From contig JALNXE010000063.1 of NCBI GenBank assembly GCA_023230525.1, positions 1 to 25,597 of the forward strand: a stretch of 25,597 nt of DNA. Reading direction: 5' to 3'. Every line of letters starts with the position of its first letter. The stretch's first letter is position 1. This document shows, piece after piece, positions 21,654 to 25,597 of the stretch. A program made the translations under genes and the position numbers. Source of the DNA: Desulfobulbaceae bacterium (lineage in GTDB: Bacteria; Desulfobacterota; Desulfobulbia; Desulfobulbales; SURF-16). A model generated the notes under the pieces. The model saw only the letters and a program-made list of their open reading frames with translations, did not search any database and was not told the DNA's origin.

Positions 21654-23372
21654 ATGAAGAAAAAGAAGAAAACGCATTCTATCCCTCACCGATCAACAAC
21701 TCTATCCCCACAAGGTTTCAAGAACGCGATTGAACCACCAGCTAGCGTTATCAATGAGATGGGGCTTTTGCTCAATACTGGACAGTTAGAATTGTTGGAG
21801 CAGAAGGCCAATGAGGCCATCCGGTGCTGGCCGAGGCATTGCATGGGTTGGAAGGCTCTTGGTATCCTCCGGCTTCTACAGGGAAGGCATTTGGATGCCG
21901 TGGAACCGTTGATGAATAATGTAAAACTGGCGCCAAAGGATGCCCAGGCACACCAAAATATCGGGTGCGCTTTTTTGGAACTCGGGCGCTTTGAGGAGGC
22001 AAAAACCAGCTTCCTGCAGGCTCTGGCACTCAAGCCGGATTATGTTCAAGCGCACAGCAATCTCGGTATTTCCCTAATGAATCTTGGAGCCCTTGATGAG
22101 GCGGAGGCAAGTTATCGTCAAGCGCTGGTACTTATGCCGGAGTTTATCGAGACACACAACAATCTTGGTAATGTCCTCAAGGATCTCGGACGTCTTGACG
22201 AGGCAGAGGCGAGCTTTCGGCAGGCTTTGTTACTCAAACCGAATTTTGCCGAGGCGTACCAGAATCTCGGCAATGTTCTTATGGAACGAGGGCGCCTTGT
22301 TGAAGCGGAAGCAATGTATCGGCAGGCCATCGTACTCAAGCCGGGCTATGTCCAGGCGCATAGCGGGCTTGGTTCTGTCCTGCTGAAACTTAAACGAATG
22401 GGCGAGGCCATAGCCAGCTACCGTAAAGCTCTCGACATCGATTCTGCGCTGGTCCAGGCTCACGAGGGGTTGAATGTGGCGCTCGGCGAACTCACTCCCA
22501 TGTGGCATGTGCCCATGATGAATGACAGGTTGCGGAACGACGCCTATTTCGCTGCCTTAAAGGCTGCGATTACGCCTGATACCCATGTCTTGGAAATTGG
22601 GACAGGTTCAGGGCTGCTTGCCATGATGGCCGCCAAACTCGGCGCGCGGCGGGTAACGACCTGCGAGGCCGTTCCCAAGATTGCTGAAATGGCGCGGGCT
22701 ATTGTGGCGGATAATGGATTCACCCCGCCGGTTACTGTGGTCTCAAAAATGTCGACAAAGCTGGAGGTTGGGAAAGATCTACCTGACCGGGCCGACCTTC
22801 TCGTTTCGGAGATTCTTTCGAGCGAGTTTCTCGGCGAAGGAGTCCTGTCCAGCATAGAGGATGCCAAACGGCGATTGTTGAAACCAGGAGCCCGCATCAT
22901 CCCTGCACGCGGTTCCATTCAGTTCGCCTTGTTCGGTGGGGCCGACATCATGACGAATGTCCGGGTTGACGAGGTGTGTGGTTTCGACTTGCGGAAATTC
23001 AACGAGATTGTGCCCCCGAAACAATATGTCAGCAGGAATGATCTCAACATCGAATTGTTGAGCGATGATGCCGGTGCATTCTTCTTTGATTTTGACAACA
23101 CTGATCGGTTTCCCTCAGCCGAGCGAAAGATTATAGAGGTACCTGTGCGAAAAGCGGGCCGCTGTTGCGGGATAATCCAGTGGATCAGGCTGGAGATGGA
23201 CGACACGGTTGTCTTTGAGAACCATCCTTCGATTAAAAATTCGGCCTCTGGTTGGCAGCATTGCGTGTTTGTCTTCCCTTCACCAATCGACGTTTTACCA
23301 GGACAGGTTGCAATGGTTTCTGCCACTCATAATCGCATCACTCCATGGTTCATTTTTGCTGGGCTGAAATAG
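21654..23372 (+). CDS. TPR-repeat protein fused to PRMT7/9-like methyltransferase
   Basis: 572 residues. After a very basic start (KKKKKTH), residues ~40-285 form about seven 34-residue TPR units of the A-x-x-N-L-G-x-x-L type. From ~290 a class I SAM-methyltransferase begins: motif I VLEIGTGSGLLA (312-323), acidic motif II TCEAVP, and the loop VSEILSSEFLGEGVL. In that loop Glu386 and Glu395 are nine residues apart, like the double-E hairpin of protein arginine methyltransferases, and the EGVL ending recalls PRMT7/9. The C-terminal beta-rich part (GWQHCVFVFPSPIDV) suits the PRMT barrel. No signal peptide. The ATG follows an AGGAG by about ten bases. It may methylate arginine on an unknown protein bound by the TPRs. 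The family is inferred from motifs. Confidence 0.82.
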   Translation: MKKKKKTHSIPHRSTTLSPQGFKNAIEPPASVINEMGLLLNTGQLELLEQKANEAIRCWPRHCMGWKALGILRLLQGRHLDAVEPLMNNVKLAPKDAQAHQNIGCAFLELGRFEEAKTSFLQALALKPDYVQAHSNLGISLMNLGALDEAEASYRQALVLMPEFIETHNNLGNVLKDLGRLDEAEASFRQALLLKPNFAEAYQNLGNVLMERGRLVEAEAMYRQAIVLKPGYVQAHSGLGSVLLKLKRMGEAIASYRKALDIDSALVQAHEGLNVALGELTPMWHVPMMNDRLRNDAYFAALKAAITPDTHVLEIGTGSGLLAMMAAKLGARRVTTCEAVPKIAEMARAIVADNGFTPPVTVVSKMSTKLEVGKDLPDRADLLVSEILSSEFLGEGVLSSIEDAKRRLLKPGARIIPARGSIQFALFGGADIMTNVRVDEVCGFDLRKFNEIVPPKQYVSRNDLNIELLSDDAGAFFFDFDNTDRFPSAERKIIEVPVRKAGRCCGIIQWIRLEMDDTVVFENHPSIKNSASGWQHCVFVFPSPIDVLPGQVAMVSATHNRITPWFIFAGLK

Positions 23373-23431
23373 CTCTTTTAAGGAAGGGCAGCAAATTTTA
23401 TGGAGTCAGTCTTGGAGGCAAGGCATTCTGG

Positions 23432-25054
23432 CTATGGGTAAGTTGAGGCGAAATCTTGTGCCCGAACAGAATCGATAAGCATACATGGCCTAGTTTGGCC
23501 CTTGGCGCGGTTATCGATCCAATTGATTAATCGATCGAAATTGGACTTCACTATATCATCAGGGAAGTATTGACAGGCATTTTCTAAAAAATGAAGAGCT
23601 TTATCCAACTGGTTACGCGCGAGGCAAATACACGCATGCTGGTTAAGTAGGATATTGCTAATTGGGAAACCCAAATCTTCTGCGCGATATAATGCTATTG
23701 TCGCCTTGTCAAATTGACCATCACGAAAATATGCGTTTGCAAGTTCTACATAAACACTGTGTAATTTTGGTAAATGGCCCAAGACAGCTTCTCGTTCTTT
23801 TATTGTATATTCAAAGCCATTAATGGTTCCGATGCTACAATGAACATAATGCAAAACAGTTTCAAAATCTTTATTGCGTCCTCTTACCACAGATATATCC
23901 GAAAAATCGTTTCTAAATAATATATCGGTAGTCAACCTTTGATTTCTGCAAACATGCTCCCAATCTTCTGTCCCTGGCAAAAATTGTAGTGGAGTGAGGT
24001 CGTAGCTATTGGGTCGACCGGTCTTGATCAGGTCAATACTCTGGTTTATTGTATTTGGGGTTTCACCGCGATTACCGAGTATCATGAAGTAGTGAACATG
24101 CATTCCATACTTTCTAGCAGCATGTGTCACCTTTAGAACCATTTCAGGAGTAGTTTTTTTATGCATCATATTTAGTATTTTTTGTGATCCTGATTCCACT
24201 CCAATGCATATATCCTGGCAGCCTGCCAACCGCATTTTGCGCAGTATTTCATCCTCCATGGCATCTGCGCGGGTGCTGCAACTCCATAGGATGTTTATTT
24301 TATTATCAATAATCGCGTCGCATATTTTCAGTGTTCGATTTTTATTAGCGGTAAAAGTATCGTCTGCTATCATAACGTATGGTACTGGTAGCCGGGCCAA
24401 TGCTTTCTTGAAAGTGCTAAGGCAATATTCAGTAGAATAAAAACGTAGCTTTTTTCTCCATAGTATGGGATTAGCGCAAAACGAGCATTTGGATGGGCAA
24501 CCACGCGAAGTCATAACAATATTGCTACTATAATAGTCGAACGGAGATATAAGCGTGTCGAGGTTATTGATGAGGGGGCGAGTTGGTCCAATTGTGACAC
24601 CTTCACCGTTTCGCCAGGCTGTACCAGGGATTCCAACCGTAGGCCGGTTGGAACCTAGATGTTCAAGCAACTCCATGAATGTTTCCTCACCTTCCCCTAT
24701 AACGACAGTGTCAATTTCGCTGTAATATCTTAATGTTTCAAGCGGCAGAGTTGTAGCGAAAGGACCGCCCACAGTAATATGGGCTTCTGGGCGATATTGT
24801 CTAATAGCGGAACAAATCGCGCCCATACCACGTCGGTTGGAATTGTAAGAGGAAATTCCATAAACGTCAGCTTTGGTTTCAGCAATCAGTGACACTATAT
24901 CTATCCAAGGAGCATCAAATAGATTGTATATGCTTACCGCATGCCCAGCATTTTTTGCTTGAGCAGCGATTGATAGCAAACCTTGAGTAACAGTTTTGAG
25001 CTCCTTGGTATGGACGACATGCCCAGAAGTATTAGAGGGTGGACCAAAAGGCAT
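23432..25054 (-). CDS. B12-binding-type radical SAM protein with TPR tail, N-terminus cut by frameshift
   Basis: 540 residues from ATG 25054, but this start falls inside the cobalamin-binding domain. The usual opening strand (LRIVLIYPP) is encoded upstream in another frame, reached across a 9-C run (see 25032-25457). Residues ~30-135 are Rossmann-like B12-domain sequence (ITVGGPFATTLP, VVIGEGEETF). The radical SAM core has SRGCPSKCSFC (Cys186, Cys190, Cys193), then GVESGSQKIL. The C-terminal ~110 residues look TPR-like. No DxHxxG motif for base-off B12 is seen. Family members carry out methylation or other radical chemistry on lipids, antibiotics or peptides; the substrate is unknown. Clearly AT-richer than the rest of the window, suggesting transfer. 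It is convergent with the TPR-PRMT gene, 59 bases apart. Confidence 0.82.
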   Translation of the reverse strand: MPFGPPSNTSGHVVHTKELKTVTQGLLSIAAQAKNAGHAVSIYNLFDAPWIDIVSLIAETKADVYGISSYNSNRRGMGAICSAIRQYRPEAHITVGGPFATTLPLETLRYYSEIDTVVIGEGEETFMELLEHLGSNRPTVGIPGTAWRNGEGVTIGPTRPLINNLDTLISPFDYYSSNIVMTSRGCPSKCSFCANPILWRKKLRFYSTEYCLSTFKKALARLPVPYVMIADDTFTANKNRTLKICDAIIDNKINILWSCSTRADAMEDEILRKMRLAGCQDICIGVESGSQKILNMMHKKTTPEMVLKVTHAARKYGMHVHYFMILGNRGETPNTINQSIDLIKTGRPNSYDLTPLQFLPGTEDWEHVCRNQRLTTDILFRNDFSDISVVRGRNKDFETVLHYVHCSIGTINGFEYTIKEREAVLGHLPKLHSVYVELANAYFRDGQFDKATIALYRAEDLGFPISNILLNQHACICLARNQLDKALHFLENACQYFPDDIVKSNFDRLINWIDNRAKGQTRPCMLIDSVRAQDFASTYP

Positions 25055-25457
25055 ACCTTTTTGTATATTCAGGCCAGCAGATGGTATTTGCCAAAGGGGG
25101 GGGGTAAATTAAAACAATACGCAGCTTTTTTGATGCCCTTTGAGCTGCGTTATCAAAACAAGTCTTTTCAGAAGATGTTGCGTGCCGATCGGAAGATATT
25201 AAATACTTTTTATCAAGTAGCTTTGCATAAGACGACTCTAGAGGTAACTTTATTATGTGTTTTTGAGATCGCGTTTGATCTTCTGTAAAGGCTATAGGAT
25301 ATTGGGGACCTCGTACCAGGTCGGAATCAATCAGTAATGGATTAGTTAAGCGTTTCAATGCTTCCTGCCAATCCTCTTTATATCTGAGTGATAATTCCCA
25401 GTTTGCAATCGCCTCATTCAAATAACCAAATTCTTTAAGGATGTTACCTAGGTTCAC
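25032..25457 (-). pseudogene. Frameshifted 5' part of the radical SAM/TPR gene
   Basis: 141 codons from GTG 25457. The opening is TPR sequence (NLGNILKEFGYLNEAIANWE), then a linker, then KKLRIVLIYPPP, the first strand of a B12-binding domain, before the frame runs into a stop at 25032. Removing one base from the 9-C run (+ strand G at 25096-25104), or adding two, joins it to the radical SAM frame as IYPPLWQIPSAGLNIQKG and onward. TPR-like codons (SYAEAYV) continue upstream of the GTG to 25475, where an in-frame stop occurs, so the true N-terminus is missing. The fragment is therefore broken at both ends. A homopolymer sequencing error could explain the frameshift but not the upstream loss. 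Confidence 0.7.
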
Positions 25458-25503
25458 GTATGCCTCTGCATAACTTCAGACCACCTGATTTCGGAAGAAT
25501 TTA

Positions 25504-25597
25504 TCATGACACCAATTCGTAGACCAGGCGCATGGATGTGCCAGGAAACCGGGTCATGGTGGCATTCAATTCCTCGCATAAATGGCGCAGTACCTCG
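25504..25597 (-). mobile_element. 3' end of a probable insertion-sequence transposase gene (partial)
   Basis: A - strand frame open from the window edge ends at a TGA (25504-25506). Its last 30 residues, including HLCEELNATMTRFPGTSMRL, resemble the C-terminal tail of DDE-type IS transposases as I remember them (E-x-N-x-T-x-T-x-[FY]-PGT-x-[LM]-R-L). The TPR coding sequence resumes about 30 bases beyond, so an IS boundary probably lies between 25476 and 25503. The family cannot be named from so little sequence. Confidence 0.4.

Overview
This window looks like bacterial chromosome from the Desulfobacterota, most likely near the Desulfobulbales. That placement is inference from gene content (a GlgA/GAPDH/dikinase block, c-type cytochromes, an RdgC-like pair next to gatB) and from GC-rich coding sequence. 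No marker gene settles it.

Layout. (1) 1-3441, + strand: a 5'-truncated glycogen/starch synthase, an uncharacterised TPR-tailed protein and type I GAPDH. (2) 3610-10686, + strand: a tight run of a 1422-aa PPDK-like protein without the PEP/pyruvate-binding barrel, a GspE/PilB-type ATPase with tandem MshEN-like modules, and an HDOD/HD protein. (3) 10759-12147: an accessory pocket with a small cupin, an inverted pair of REP-like palindromes, and an integron gene cassette with a well-formed attC site. The cassette carries a small membrane protein, a second degenerate attC-like hairpin follows, and no integrase is visible. (4) 12148-16939, - strand: an rdgC-like gene, a probable RdgC C-terminal partner, gatB, radC and hemW. 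A striking heptamer array lies between gatB and radC. (5) 17110-17358, + strand: a promoter, tRNA-Lys(UUU), tRNA-Glu(UUC) and a textbook terminator. (6) 17394-20938, - strand: a monoheme cytochrome, a Cyc2-like fused cytochrome-porin, a membrane-anchored monoheme cytochrome, then class I fructose-1,6-bisphosphatase. (7) 20939-21653: a non-coding interval with a tandem dyad (possible operator) and a sigma70-like promoter. (8) 21654-25597: a TPR protein fused to a PRMT7/9-like methyltransferase, convergent with an AT-rich B12-type radical SAM/TPR gene. The radical SAM gene is broken at a 9-G homopolymer and apparently cut off upstream by an insertion sequence.

How the genes fit together. GlgA, GAPDH and FBPase are storage-carbon and gluconeogenic enzymes, and the dikinase-like protein may belong to the same theme through an unknown phosphoryl acceptor. 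The three cytochrome genes could form an electron route between the cell surface and the inner membrane. The best candidates for under-described biology are the truncated dikinase with its ~870-aa unknown N-terminal region, the Cyc2-like operon, the TPR-PRMT protein, the integron cassette and the poly-G-interrupted radical SAM gene.
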